From Diplonema papillatum (taxonomy: Eukaryota > Euglenozoa > Diplonemea > Diplonemida > Diplonemidae): DNA of 64,000 nt. How positions within the stretch are numbered: the stretch's first letter is position 1; each line of letters starts with the position of its first letter. This document shows positions 9,331-21,100 of the stretch, in pieces. The stretch is taken from positions 170,128 to 234,127 of the forward strand of contig JAPJBO010000315.1 in assembly GCA_030068145.1 (NCBI GenBank), given 5' to 3'. A program made the translations under genes and the position numbers. The notes below the pieces were generated by a model. It worked only from the letters and a program-made list of their open reading frames with translations. It did not search any database and was not told the DNA's origin.

Positions 9331-10398
9331 CTGTCTTCGGACATGAAGCTGGTGAAGCCGCTGCCCGCCCTACTTATTGTTGTTGCCGTGGATGTTGAGG
9401 TGACGCAGGCTTCACCTGGCTGCTTCACCTGAGACCATTTTTTTGGTGTGAAAGAAGCTGTACAATGTCAAGAAAATCTACAGCTACGCAGCCTGTGACT
9501 CTTTGAGAGTTACAGCGCGTCACCTGTATTTCACCTACATACGTTCAGGCTCAAGACCCAGGGACAACATTGCCCGACATTAATCCCACATGGTATCGTT
9601 TCGTCCCAGATGTTATCGTTTCGTGCGGGCAGCGGCACATTTCCTCAGTTGTGACGGGAAGCCGGATGCCGGTCAGGGTTGTCTTTCCGCAGCACGACTC
9701 ACGCGGACGCGGAAACTCTGGGCGGAAGCCACTGGGCAGACCATCTCTCCTGATTCCACAGTCTTTCTTTCCGAAAAAGTGATGAAATGATCGCGCAACG
9801 GCTGTCGGGTTCGAAACAGGCCCCTTCTAAGTTTCAATTAGAGACTGTTTGAGGACAATGTTCCCCCGTGCCAATGCCGATCAAGGACAATTGAGTGAAA
9901 ACTAAGTTGCTGTTTCTTCCGAGACTTTCAGGTATTCTGAAGCCTGGCTGCCTTGAGCTGACGCCACCTGGAGCACTTCCAGTTGATCTTCTTAAGTTCT
10001 TAGTAAGTTTTACGCTTAAGAAAAACAAAAAACACATGATTGAGTAGATAGGTCAATAACCTGATACCCTCCACTTGTGCTGGCTCAGCTATACAGCAAC
10101 AGACAACAGGGCTTTCGAAGATAAAGAATACCGGTGAACAAGCGCACACGGAGATACCCGACCTTTTTGGTGATGGTCAAGTTCCGCCTGCCTCGAAGGA
10201 GAAACAAAAGAAAAAAAGCCACAAGACTGGGGAAAGAAGAGGGGGGGCGGGAGGGGGGTAGGTGAGGTAAAACTTGTCTTTACCCGTTGCGGTTGCAAGG
10301 TAGGCCGCGGTAGCCTTTTACGCAACGCCAGCAAGGGAGAAGAGCGGGGCTAGGCGCGGGGGATGGGGGGATTGCAAGAACGTGCTTGGAATGGGTAT
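9331..10398. other. Intergenic stretch without recognised genes
   Basis: No exon with convincing coding sequence, no repeat matching other parts of the window and no RNA gene was recognised. 10200-10260 is a purine-rich run on the plus strand. Confidence 0.4.
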
Positions 10399-10520
10399 GT
10401 GCTCAGCACCGCACTGGTCCCGTCTGCGCCGCGTTTCGGTCCTTTAAGCCACGGACACATAAGGCGGACCATCATCAGCGCGGAACCTGAGTGTCTGCAG
10501 ACAGGACAGCGGTGTGAGTG
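10399..10520 (+). repeat. Dispersed repeat, copy 2 (matches 1-120)
   Basis: Closely matches 1-120 in the same orientation ('accgcactgg', 'agccacggacacat', 'cctgagtgtctgcagacagg'). Confidence 0.8.
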
Positions 10521-10786
10521 TTCGTAGCTCGTCACAGCCAGGACCACCCGTGCTACCACCGGAGGATGGGGGAAGGGAAACAAAGCATCGCGCGCCGCTG
10601 CGAAGGAGTACCGCCAACTGAGCGAGGTCCAGCGGACCGCTGAACCTTGCAGGCGGCGTTTGCTTGCTCTTTCCCGCGGAAAACTAAGGGGCAGCAGCTC
10701 GAAGTGTCTCCCTTTTTTTCAGTCGGCTAGTATGGTGACTGTTGTTGCATATCATTCCTCTTCTGTGTGCGTCATTCATACTCACC

Positions 10787-10872
10787 CTAATCGGCATCCT
10801 TCAATCAAGAACGATCGCGTGGAATCAAACCCCGCCGTGTGAGTAATCGAGGCGAGGTCATGCCAGATTAGT
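10787..10872 (+). mobile_element. Short MITE-like element, copy 1
   Basis: Begins CTAATCGGCAT and ends ATGCCAGATTAG, an imperfect terminal inverted repeat. A related copy lies in opposite orientation at 33174-33281, nested inside another MITE, which shows that the unit moves. It encodes nothing. Confidence 0.55.
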
Positions 10873-10994
10873 TTAAGTATGTGGCCACAAAAAGGGGAAG
10901 ATCTTGGTTTAGTGTTCGGGCAGAATCCTGCCTCAGGTTTCACACAACTAAAACTCAACGGTGCGCAAAAAGATAAGCAACGCAAAAACAGAGA

Positions 10995-11266
10995 ACAAAT
11001 ACTCGACGTTGCTGCTTCGACTCCGAATGGAAGGGAGGAAATATAGAGGTAAGGGGCAAATACAATACACTGTAAATACTGGTTTGTGTCCTTCCGTACC
11101 ACCGTGTGTTGTTTTCTCACTCAGGACTTTGACCTGTTGTGTTTGTAGGGGGACCTCACGTCCGTTCAACACGTGGTTCGGTAGTTACAGCACTTGGGAT
11201 CCCTTCGGTTCTTTGTCGGGCAGCATCGTCGAACATTTTATTTCAAGCTGGCGCCCATGTAAAAAA
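10995..11266 (-). repeat. Solo terminal repeat of YR retrotransposon I type
   Basis: Runs from 'aaatactcgacgttgctgc' to 'gcgcccatgtaa', covering both halves of the 291-bp repeat at 141-431 with small deletions. It is not adjacent to any element ORFs. It is probably left by recombination between repeats, or is a non-autonomous insertion. Confidence 0.75.
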
Positions 11267-11643
11267 AGAAGATTATCGACGCATCGCAAGTGAAAACATT
11301 GCGCTGCGCCGACTAGAGGCACCTAGGTGCCTGCCTCTTCACTGTCGGATCGTACCAAATTGTGTAATGTAATCTTGTACGAAAACAGTCGAATTGGAAT
11401 GAACCCGAAGCTGATCTGACGGACTCACATTTGAACACATCAGCTGGGCAGAGCTAGGTGACGCGTGAAGGCTTGGAAGCTGACAGGGAGAGCAAGGGGT
11501 CCTGAAAAGAAATTACTACTTTGGTTTTATTCTGAAAGTGAGGCTTCAGCATGAGTAGACACGTGCACAATTGGTCGAGTTCTGCGTGGCGTGGGCCTAT
11601 CAGAGGGATGACTGAATCTTGAAAAACTTCCAAATTACGTACT

Positions 11644-11696
11644 AAAGGGGGGGGTCGAATAATAACACAGGTGTTATTATTCGACCCCCCCCCTTA
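11644..11696. repeat. Near-perfect 53-bp hairpin with G/C tract ends
   Basis: Left arm: aa, eight G, then tcgaataataacac. Spacer: ag. Right arm: gtgttattattcga, nine C, tt. The inner 14-bp arms are exact complements. No promoter or terminator function can be assigned; it may be a minimal foldback insertion. Confidence 0.75.
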
Positions 11697-11699
11697 CGC

Positions 11700-13687
11700 C
11701 TGGGCCTGGGTACATAAGCATAAACACGTATGACCTGGTACGTACTCCGGCTTCCTAGGCCAAGGTATCACAAAATGGACAAGGCGCTAGCTTTGTGGTA
11801 CGAAAGGCTGCGGTGCGACTAACGAGTTGGCTTCCTCTGTTTGGCTAACGATTGCTCATTTCTTGCGTTACTGGCCAATAATGCTCTTAATCCCGGGAAA
11901 CCCACCGCTGAACAGCACTTTGCCCAGAAAAAAAAGAAGCTTCCTCCAGGGGCAAGAGCGTAACAACAGCATGCAAAGCATGAGTCGGATATAGCTTACT
12001 GTGCCCTGTAGTCTACAAGCTTGTTCAGCGCAAGCGCCAGCCACAAGGTACGCCCCGCCGATGCTTTGTTTGAGAACCCAGTGGTCACTTGACTTGTAGG
12101 CCCGCAGCACTGCAGTACGGCCGAACACGTGATGCTGGTACACACGGTAGCACTATGCAGTATTGCTACGCATTACGTAACAATGTACTACGTATGCATG
12201 TGTACAAATGCAGGTAGTGTAGTGCTGCATCCAGGAATTGCGGCATCTACCCCTGTGCACCAGAGCGTGTAGCAACGCGTGCACGCCTGGCCAGGATCGA
12301 GCCGCTGACCACAAATTATTTGCCGAAAGAAAGAGCTCGTGACTCGCACAACCGCGGCTGATACAAAACTAACGATGATGATGATGGGAAGAGAGAGTTG
12401 TTCTTGTTGAACGCAGTGCCTGAACGTTTCTACAAGCGTTTATTGTGTGTTTTTAACTCAAAGCTGTTCAGCAAGTGAAAACGCCACGGTTTGCGGCGAC
12501 GAGCTTCTCATTTCCTCCAACATTTCATGTTTGGTAAAAACAAAAGGAAATGCCAATTGTCGACCTCGTTTCCTCCACCGGCCTGGTGGTGTTGTTCCGT
12601 CAACGCGCGCGACCAAGCATCTCATTGCTGTTCACCAACCGGCCATCGTTTGCCCCCTGTGGCGGTGCAAAGATCCACACGAACCGTTGGGTGGCCACCT
12701 GTCGTAGTTGCGCACAACCGCAGGGGTCAGGAGGATGGGCGTGCTGCTTGCCTCCTGTGGATCCCACTCCGTCAGGCTGCTTCTTCATCCTCACATCTCG
12801 TGATAAAAAAACTCCCGTTCCCATGAGGGTTCGTGTGCGGCGGTGCGAGGTGCTGTATTGGTGGCAAAATAGAATCCACAGGCGCTCTGGGTGAGTCAGG
12901 GGGGGGGACGATGAAAACCCGTCTCGGAAATACGACCGGTGCTTGTTTTGACGGACGGCGACTCGACAACACATTTGTAGTAGGGGTCTTCTAGCTGCTG
13001 CATGCACCTGGAGGTGCAGAACTGAGGCGACGTTTCCGTTTCCATGTTTCGGGCAACACGGCTGCTTACGCGTTTACTTGCCAGGGGTTTAGCGCCTGAC
13101 CGGAGTCGGAAGCTGGCTTGAAAAGAGGGAGGCCTGCGCTCTCGTAAGAACACTTCAGACCCCCTTTACATGGTCCGGCGCCGAAGTGCAAACGCCCGCA
13201 ATGACGCGGGAAATGCCCGAACTGATAACACTAAGCCGGTCCATCTCCTCATGGTGCACCGCGCTAGTTTGAGGTTAGAATGCAGAATATCTGTAGCGAT
13301 GACCTGCATGAGTCAGTGAGTGACCCATGATTGGCAGCTTCAAGCAATTTTATGAAGCTCCAGGGGATGAGACGGGGGACACGATAGCCCATAGTGATTT
13401 GGGTTAGAATGCAAAGAATCTGTGGCAATAATATGCACCCATAGTGAACCTCTGCACACCGTGATGAAGGGCAGGTAAGTCGATGCAGTACCAGGGGATT
13501 GGGATTCAGACAAAATCTTAGCACCGACCTCGTGCGGCGTGCTCAGATTGAACAAAGCACGTCGGCATGCCCGCACGTGGTAACCCATTCCAGCGACGGG
13601 GGTGGGATTGCGAGAATGTGCTTGGAATGGATACGTGCCAGCGATGGAGGTAGGGAGGGGGGGCTGCCCTTTGAGAGCACCGTCACC
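11700..13687. other. Intergenic region downstream of the three-exon PDZ gene
   Basis: No coding exon was recognised. About 12330-12410 shares a segment with 30953-31040 ('gagctcgt.actcg', 'cggctgata', 'gatgatgatg..gggaagagag'). 13265-13320 and 13400-13450 are a diverged direct repeat ('ggttagaatgca'). Confidence 0.4.
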
Positions 13688-14677
13688 TCACGTCGTTTCA
13701 GATTTTCCGTCGTCGGCCGCGGTGCTGAGCAACGCCAAATCGTCGAAATCGTATCCGGTGCGCCGTGCTGCGGGCTGCTGGTGGTCGGTGGCCTTCAACT
13801 GGCTTTGATGCCCTTCATCACTGGTTGCCGCCTTCTCCGCTGGATCTACATCGCCGGGCGTGGGGGAGGTGCCAGAGTTCATCGAGGCGAGCCGTGGGAG
13901 GCCGAGGAACGATAGCGACGTCTCGGGTACGCACGCGTTGGTAAAAAGAGTGCAAACCTGCACAACGCTGTTCGTGTTGCTGTGCACGGACGCGTCGACG
14001 GCCGGCGGCGCACCCGCGACACTTTTTTCGTACGGGAGGGTGTGCGAGTACAGCTGCGGCGTGATGTGCGCCACGCTGTTCATCTTCGCGATCAGCGCCG
14101 AGATCTGCGACTTCTGCGCAGCGATGTCCCGGTCGAGGTCCAGCAGCTGCGCTTTGAGCGTCGACTCGGACGGGCGGCGGGAGAGCTCCCTCCTGGTTTT
14201 ATACGCGCTGTCGTCTAGTTCGTCTGTGCGTGCGAGGGCCATTCGCAGCTGTACTCTCAGCTCGTTGCAGTGCGGAAGCGTGGTGAGGTACGTGTTCACG
14301 TCGTGCTTGATCAGCGCGTACTGCTCCTTCGCCGGCGACACGAGCACGGCCCGCCCCTTGAACGAGTACTCTCCGGCCGCCATCGACGCCTGCATGCCTT
14401 CGATCAGCCGCGCTTGCGTCCGCTCGAACGGCGCGAGAGCCTCGGCCGCGCCACCCGCGCCGCGGCCCTGCTCGACCGACTTCTCGATCTCCCGCTTCAT
14501 GTCGGTCTTCACCTGGAGCCACTCGGTGTGGTAGGTCTCGCACTGGAAGTAGCTCAGGTTGAGGATGCGCGTGAGAACCAGCATGTGCGACACGTCGGCT
14601 TCCTTCGAGACGGCGACCCGAGATGCCTCCTCTGACTCCAGGATGAGCTCCAGCAAAGGGCTTTTTTCGACGATCAC
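13688..14677 (-). CDS. Exon 3 of the three-exon PDZ/coiled-coil gene (C-terminal 329 aa)
   Basis: The acceptor 'caattaaacaagcag' ends at 14678 and the exon reads VIVEKSPLLELILESEEASR in phase 0, continuing from exon 2, which also ends in phase 0. The region is mostly helical, with heptad-like stretches (MKREIEKSVEQ, LKAQLLDLDRDIAAQKSQIS) that suggest a coiled coil, followed by a polar Ser/Gly/Gln-rich tail. The stop is at 13688. No enzyme motif was recognised. A GTGAGG overlaps the stop, so further splicing cannot be excluded. Confidence 0.65.
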   Translation of the reverse strand: MIVEKSPLLELILESEEASRVAVSKEADVSHMLVLTRILNLSYFQCETYHTEWLQVKTDMKREIEKSVEQGRGAGGAAEALAPFERTQARLIEGMQASMAAGEYSFKGRAVLVSPAKEQYALIKHDVNTYLTTLPHCNELRVQLRMALARTDELDDSAYKTRRELSRRPSESTLKAQLLDLDRDIAAQKSQISALIAKMNSVAHITPQLYSHTLPYEKSVAGAPPAVDASVHSNTNSVVQVCTLFTNACVPETSLSFLGLPRLASMNSGTSPTPGDVDPAEKAATSDEGHQSQLKATDHQQPAARRTGYDFDDLALLSTAADDGKSETT

Positions 14678-14887
14678 CTGCTTGTTTAATTGAGGTAACA
14701 ACGTGCGCCGTCCCTCGTACTCTTCACGGGGGGAAACCATGCTGCACTTGCACGCAAGTTCATGGGTGCGTGTACACAAAAGATTCTAGTGGTGGAGTGG
14801 TACGGGGTGGGTAGGTATCCCTCCTTTCTGCTGTCACAAGCCCACGACAGCTGGGCGAGGCACGATATGTCGCTGAAACCTACCAAG

Positions 14888-15076
14888 CTGCACGGTGGAG
14901 TCCAGCTTCAGAAGCGGAAACTAAAGCTGGAAAGCGGGCGTCGCACCCGCTTTTTTCGGGTCCGGATTTACACGCGTTTCGGTTGTGGCACACCCGCTTT
15001 TCGGGTGTGCTATAACCTTCGGGCACGCCCTCTTTTAACTTCAGCTTCGAGGTTGGACTCCACCGTGTGGACGTGG
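14888..15076. mobile_element. MITE with CACGGTGGAGTCCAGC termini, copy 1
   Basis: Begins 'cacggtggagtccagctt' and ends 'ggttggactccaccgtg', an inverted repeat of about 25 bp. The interior has two short hairpins ('cacccgcttttttcgggt', 'cacacccgcttttcgggtg'). A related copy is at 33047-33344. It encodes nothing and presumably moved by a transposase supplied elsewhere. Confidence 0.7.
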
Positions 15077-15304
15077 TGTACTTTACTTTACCTGAAACTG
15101 AAATGGCATCTGAGGACGTGATATGATAAATCCGCCTGTGGTGCATGCATTCTCAACTGCTTGCCCCATTGACAAGAGAAATGCGGAAACGGGGTTTGCC
15201 TGGAGGCTTTTTGTGTTATTCGGCATGATGGTTTGGGCTGTATTTGTGTCTAGGTTTTTGTACGTCTTCTGAAGTACTTAATATATATATATTAATATAT
15301 GGTA

Positions 15305-16912
15305 CGATGCCAAAAGGGGGGGGGGGGGGTTTGGGCGGAAAAATCCCCGCATAGTTCACCAGGGTCTGACGGGTACTGAGGCCCCATACCCTTCCTAAAA
15401 CATCATTCTGCGTTCAAATACGCCCTCAGAAGCCTCCGGAGAGCCTTCTATGATGTCCCAAATGCGATTTTGTGGGTTTTTAGGGGGTCCCCCCGTCTGC
15501 TGGCCGTAAACCGCCATAGTAGAAACATATGCAACCTGAAGCTGGGTCGCTTCTCTGTGCAAGATCCCAGCCCAAACACACGTTTTCGGCGTTCTCTAGC
15601 ACTCTCCAGGCGCATTCGACCCTCGGGCTTCGTGGTTTCTTTCACTCACAGGTGTTCCGGGACGTGCAAAGATAAGGAGAATGGCCCCCTGCATTGGGGA
15701 CAGACCGAACTACGCCCTGCCTGTCTATACAGGCTTTGGGGTCAAATTGCACCGGCTTTGGCGCCACATCCACCGTTTCGGGCTTCGGTTGTGCTGCTTT
15801 GGGGTCCATTAAGAACTCTGGTCTGATTTGCGGGACGCTTTCCTCGGTTTTGGCGCCCACTTTCACTGTTCTAAGGCCTGTTCAGGCTTCTACCTGCATC
15901 ATGTTATGCTACTCTGGTGATTCTGCAAGGCTTGGTGAACGAAGTAGGACAAGCGTTAAGTAACAGGCGATCATCAGCCGTTCTCAAACGTCGTCGAAGC
16001 GGTTGACTACGACGCGTTCACTTCATGATTTTGAAGCAGGCTTCACCGCTTTCAGGGCAGGCTTTCAGAGCTTTCCTGGCAATGTCTTCCCTTCTGGCAC
16101 CTTTCTCACCCATGGCTGCAAAGTGCTTCTCGCTGGATGACTTTGCAGAGGCGGCACATGACCCGAGGGATGTGTGGCAAGCTCCTGTGCAGTGAGCTTG
16201 GTCAGACAAACTGTGTGGCGCACACACCCGCCATGGTCGGCAGTATCACCTGGGACAGTTTGAGTTCTGTTCCGAGACCCGCTCACGGTGAAGTGGCGCC
16301 TACTGGGTCGCTTCCTCTCCTGCTTCGGCGCAAAGTCTTCACCACTGGATGCACTTTGAACGGTGAAAGTGGGCACCAAAACCGAGCAAAGCGTCCCGCA
16401 AATCAGACCAGAGTTCTTAGTGGATCCCAAAGCAGCACGAACGAGACCAAAACGGTGCACATGGCGCCAAGGCGGCGCAATTTGACCCCAAAGCCTGTAT
16501 AGACAGGCAGGGCGTGGTACGGTCTGTAGGGTCCATTCGCCTTGTTTTTGCACACCCCGGAACACCTGTAAGCGAGATAATTTATGAAGTCCGAGGGTCG
16601 AATGCACCTGGAGAATGATAGAGAACGCCGAAAACGTGTGTTTAGGCCGAGATTTTGCTCCGAGGAGCGACCCAGCATCAGGTTGCATATGTGTCTTCTA
16701 TGGCGGTTTACGGCCAGCAGACGGGGGGACCCCCTAAAAACCCACAAAATCGCATTTGGGACATCATAGAAGGCTCTCCGGAGGCTTCTGAGGGCGTATT
16801 TGAACGCAGAATGATGTTTTAGGAAGGGTATGGGGCCTCAGTACCCGTCAGACCCTGGTGAACTATGCGGGGATTTTTCCGCCCAAACCCCCCCCCCCCC
16901 CTTTTGGCATCG
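15305..16912. mobile_element. Foldback-like element with arms of about 560 bp
   Basis: The termini are CGATGCCAAAAGG followed by a G run, and the exact complement at 16900-16912. The arms (15305-15875 and 16355-16912) can be followed base by base in reverse complement with scattered mismatches; both contain 'acccacaaaatcgcatttgg' or its complement. The 480-bp centre has no recognised ORF. No clear target duplication flanks it. It lies inside intron 2 of the PDZ gene. Arms this long would form a large hairpin in RNA. Confidence 0.8.
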
Positions 16913-16947
16913 ACTCATATGTATTAAGGAAAGCTGAACAGGCATAC

Positions 16948-17413
16948 CGGCTGAGCAAAGGTCAGAGTGATGAGGCTGGCGCCGGCGACGGCGACCTGCA
17001 CGTCGTTCGTCGTGTTGACGTTCTTGCCGCATGCTTGGGAGAGGCGTCTGCCGGAGAAGCGGCTTACGTTGAAGGTTTGCGCGGGCGACTGGTCGACGAC
17101 GCCACGGAGGGTCAAATCAGTGGGCGGTCCATCGAACCGCATGCCAATGCCTTGCTGCGGCAACTTCAACAGGACAGCCTCGTCTTTGCCCTCTGCGTGG
17201 AGGCTGCTCGCGCTGACCTTGATCACGTCTCCGTACTCGGTCGTCACCTCCGCCTCCCCGTTACACGACAAACTCGCGACGATGCCTCCTTCACCGGTGT
17301 GGCCTCCCTTCAGCGTCCGCACCCGCATGCCGACTTCTATGTGGCTCGACCAGCTGTCAACTTTCACGGTGATGTCGGCGTCGTCGGTGTAGCCCTTCGT
17401 CTGCCACATCGGC
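16948..17413 (-). CDS. Exon 2 of the three-exon PDZ/coiled-coil gene
   Basis: The acceptor 'acgcgcag' ends at 17414 and the donor is CCG|GTATGC. The last two bases of exon 1 (AT) plus the first base here (G) rebuild a codon and keep frame through MPMWQTKGYTDDADITVKVD. Residues of about 300-350 of the protein (VGMRVRTLKGGHTGEGGIVA..) look like a small SH3/KOW-like barrel. The exon ends in a third PDZ-like domain (GIGMRFDGPPTDLTLRGVVD through ASLITLTFAQP). The exon leaves phase 0, matching exon 3. Confidence 0.7.
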
Positions 17414-17445
17414 CTGCGCGTGTGTGTGTGTATGTGTGTTGGAAT

Positions 17446-17640
17446 TCAATCACGGGTCCCCTGAAGCGGAGTATAGCCCAAGTTGTCAGCATCCTCATGA
17501 TGGTCCTGCCGGCTGCTCGTGGTGGCCACGCACTGATCTAAACTGCAGCCTTGTTTGGTCAAGGCTCCCTGCTTCATGTCTCCTTGGGCTGGTTGCAAAA
17601 TGTATCTGGGGGCAATCGCCTCTTTTTACACGCGGTGCAG
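17446..17640 (+). repeat. Repeat family C, copy 1
   Basis: Follows a (GT)n tract and starts 'ttcaatcacgggtcccctg', then 'gcggagtatagcccaagt'. It matches 23616-23800 in the same orientation, which also follows a (GT)n tract. The pair brackets YR retrotransposon II and may be a terminal repeat of a related element. Confidence 0.65.
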
Positions 17641-17699
17641 CGGGGTGCAACATGCTTCGTGCATCTTGCCGTTGGTCGGGATCACTGGCTGCTTGAGCC

Positions 17700-17960
17700 C
17701 CTCTCCTGCTCTCTTCCCTTCCACTCGGCTTCCTTCGCCCATGTTGTACTGTAAAAGAGCTCTGGGTGCCTGCTTGCTGCCCATGCCTCTTGTGCCTTCA
17801 CAAACGGGTTCGCGAGTGTCGTCACAGCTATGCCAGGGCGCGGCTGGCTCATTGCCCGCAGCACTGTTTCGGTTTGCGAGGCGAGTTCGGCTCGGCACGC
17901 GAGGCCTAGCATTACCCGCCTAGCGCTGTGACGCTGGTGACATTGGAGGCATGCCCACAA
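17700..17960 (-). CDS. Unassigned exon-like ORF
   Basis: The minus strand is open through LACRAELASQTETVLRAMSQ and PGIAVTTLANPFVKAQEAW, with protein-like composition. No family is recognised and splice sites are uncertain. It lies in the large first intron of the PDZ gene, downstream of the RNase H exon. It may belong to the same nested gene or be a chance ORF. Confidence 0.25.
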
Positions 17961-18073
17961 TGCCACGCCACGCCACAAATCCGTGCTACCGCGCTGGTGA
18001 CCGCTCGGAAAGATTGGCCTTTCGCCAGTGCACTGCTCTTAAACTCGTCGTACTACACCCGTATCAATCCTAC

Positions 18074-18208
18074 CTGCGCACCCGTCTCTGCTTGTGCCAT
18101 GTCCATGGCCGCGTTACTTAACGCGTCCGCATCAACGTTCTTCTTCCGCGGTACGTGTTCCAAGCTGAACTCAAACCGCGGCGACAGGTCGACCATGCTG
18201 GCTTTCGC
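18074..18208 (-). CDS. RNase H C-terminal exon (45 codons)
   Basis: A clean exon: acceptor 'gtattttctgcag', 135 coding bases, donor CAG|GTAGGA. It reads FEFSLEHVPRKKNVDADAL then SNAAMDMA, the end of a type 1 RNase H fold of the class in which a catalytic His (HVPR) is followed by Asn and Asp (N..DADALSN). It starts and ends in phase 0, so it cannot be a cassette exon of the surrounding PDZ transcript, whose intron is phase 2. It is either part of a nested host RNase H gene or a relic of a spliced retroelement. Partner exons were not found. Confidence 0.6.
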
Positions 18209-18254
18209 CTGCAGAAAATACGTCGCAGGTTGAGTTTGCATATAGCCGTCCCGT

Positions 18255-18286
18255 TTGTGTATGTGTGTGTGTGTGTATGTGTGTGT

Positions 18287-18320
<34 letters not shown>
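18255..18320. repeat. (GT)n microsatellite, left edge of element II
   Basis: Imperfect GT dinucleotide tract with TATG interruptions, directly abutting TGGAATCC, the start of the full terminal repeat. Confidence 0.9.
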
Positions 18321-19334
<1,014 letters not shown>

Positions 19335-19358
19335 GACCTCTGTGCGATGCCTCCTTGA

Positions 19359-21100
19359 TCAGACTTGGACGGCTGTATGGTGGTCCAATGCGAACCCCCC
19401 AGGGCATGTCTTCACACCTTCTCGGCAGACTCGAAAGGCATCACTACCAACTGTGCCCCTGCGCGAGTACGAGTCAGCGGGCATTCTGTCTGTGGGAAGC
19501 CAAGCCACTAGTGCCCCCAAGGCGAATGAGCGAAAAATAGCAAAGTGTTCTTTCAACATGGCGTTGGCCAAACGAGTCGTCGAGTGTCCCTTTGTCAGAA
19601 CGTGAAATACGGCCATGTTGTCAGTTAGGAAAAGCGGCGACCTGCAACCCAAACTGCGGGCGGTGCGAACGGCACGCAGTGCGGCACGCAGCTCCAGATG
19701 GAAGATACCATCTGTCGTCGACCACCTACCCCAACTGGCACCAGCAGTGGTGCATGTGTTGTAGCACACGCCCCATCCAACGCTGCTAGCATCCGACCAT
19801 AACACACAATCAAAGACCTCCGGAGGCCTCGACCTCGGGGGCATCCAGTCGGGTACACGAAGCCTGCTGAGGAAAACAGCTACATCACTGCGAAAACCTT
19901 GAGGGAGACACTGAGGGGACGACCAGGTTAGTTGTCCCTTTCCAATCTTAGCTGCACGATCTCGCACCCACTCCAACACCTCGGCATAATGACACAACCA
20001 GTGCCCCGTTGCGTAACACGTCCAGACAATACAACCTACTACGTACCATACCTGTCTGACCGAAACCACCGGGGACCGCAACAGCCCTGCTATCGCGTCC
20101 GTGGTGTCAGCTCGCCAAAGGTCAGGCAGGCGAAAGCCGGAGCCTGCAAGGTCCCATTCGATCCCAAGATATTCCAACTGTTGTGTTGGTTGCAAAATAC
20201 TCTTGGCATCGTTAATCTCGGCCCTGACCTGAGCCGACCTTTCAAGAAATTGTGCTGCGTTCGACTGACACTCGATGGCTGTCCTCCCTAAAATGATGAT
20301 ATCGTCGTAGCACGCCGCGCCACAATTTAACAGACCAGGACCCATTATGGTTTCGGTGGACCGCTGTGCCACGTAGGGTGCCCATGACCAGCCCATGGGC
20401 ATTCTGGTCCAGCGATACCAGGTCGACCCCACGCGAAACACAAAAAAGGAGGAATTGTAGGCGTCGAGAGGAAACTGATGGAAGTATCCCCGGAAATCAA
20501 TCTTGATTGCCCATTTAAATCCTGACGAAAGGATGAGGTGGGACAGAGTCAATGGGCTAGGCAACTTGAAGGCGGGCGGACGATGCATGATGTCATTGAC
20601 CGGTCTACCGTCGACGACGAGCCGTCGTACCATGGGGTCCTTCTTAGGCACATCGAAAAGCGACACTACCGCACGCACCGGGTCTGAACGATGTTGCGGA
20701 AGCGCCACGTGCTGGGCAACGCACTGATGGATAAAAGCGGCCGGCATCCGGGTTTTTGGACCGGGAACCGGAGATCGAGAGAGCACTGCCTGTGAAAACG
20801 CGCCGGTCTCTTGCAGCATGTCGATGAAAGATACGTCCCATCCTGAATCTAACGCCATGCGTCTGAGTGCCTTCAAGTCTATTAGACCCGTCGGGAAATC
20901 ATCCAGACGGGCTCCGGGAGCGCGATTGTCAGCAGCCTTTGAAAAGGAGGCGAGGAAAGGTATGAGCTCCGAGTATACGAACCTCCAGAACTCATCTGGG
21001 TATGCACATATACCTTCCCCAAAAAGTATCCTGTACAAGTCAGGGACCCGCGCATGCCTTACTGAAGGGCAGACAGTTGTGCCGGCCTGCGGCCTATGTC
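19359..21100 (-). CDS. Reverse transcriptase-RNase H of YR retrotransposon II
   Basis: RT landmarks in order: VSLFDVPKKDPMVRRLVVDG (fingers), WAIKIDFRGYFHQFPLDAYN (motif A), MPMGWSWAPYVAQR (motif B), ACYDDIIILG (motif C with DD intact), and LQPTQQLEYLGIEWD (thumb start). RNase H follows with LWSDASSVGWG, the Glu of HLELRAALRAV, LFLTDNMAVFH and the Asp of DRMPADSYSRRG, so all four acidic residues are present. The frame lies -1 to the recombinase ORF and overlaps its 3' end. The upstream start is uncertain; open frame continues past 21100. It would make cDNA from the element RNA and degrade the template. Confidence 0.85.

Larger units (their letters stand above)
14678..16947 (-). other. Intron 2 of the PDZ/coiled-coil gene
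   Basis: 2270 bp bounded by GTATGC (from 16947) and an AAGCAG acceptor. It holds a MITE (14888-15076), an AT microsatellite (15281-15300) and a long inverted-repeat element (15305-16912). These insertions account for most of its length. Confidence 0.6.

Noticed and set aside
10800..10885. tRNA-like gene (a GGTTTGATTCC-type box on the minus strand)
   Set aside because: No matching A box, no acceptor stem and no anticodon arm could be folded; the region is part of a MITE-like unit.
18074..18208. RNase H exon as a cassette exon of the PDZ gene
   Set aside because: The PDZ gene intron is phase 2 and the RNase H exon is phase 0 at both ends, so inclusion would destroy its reading frame.
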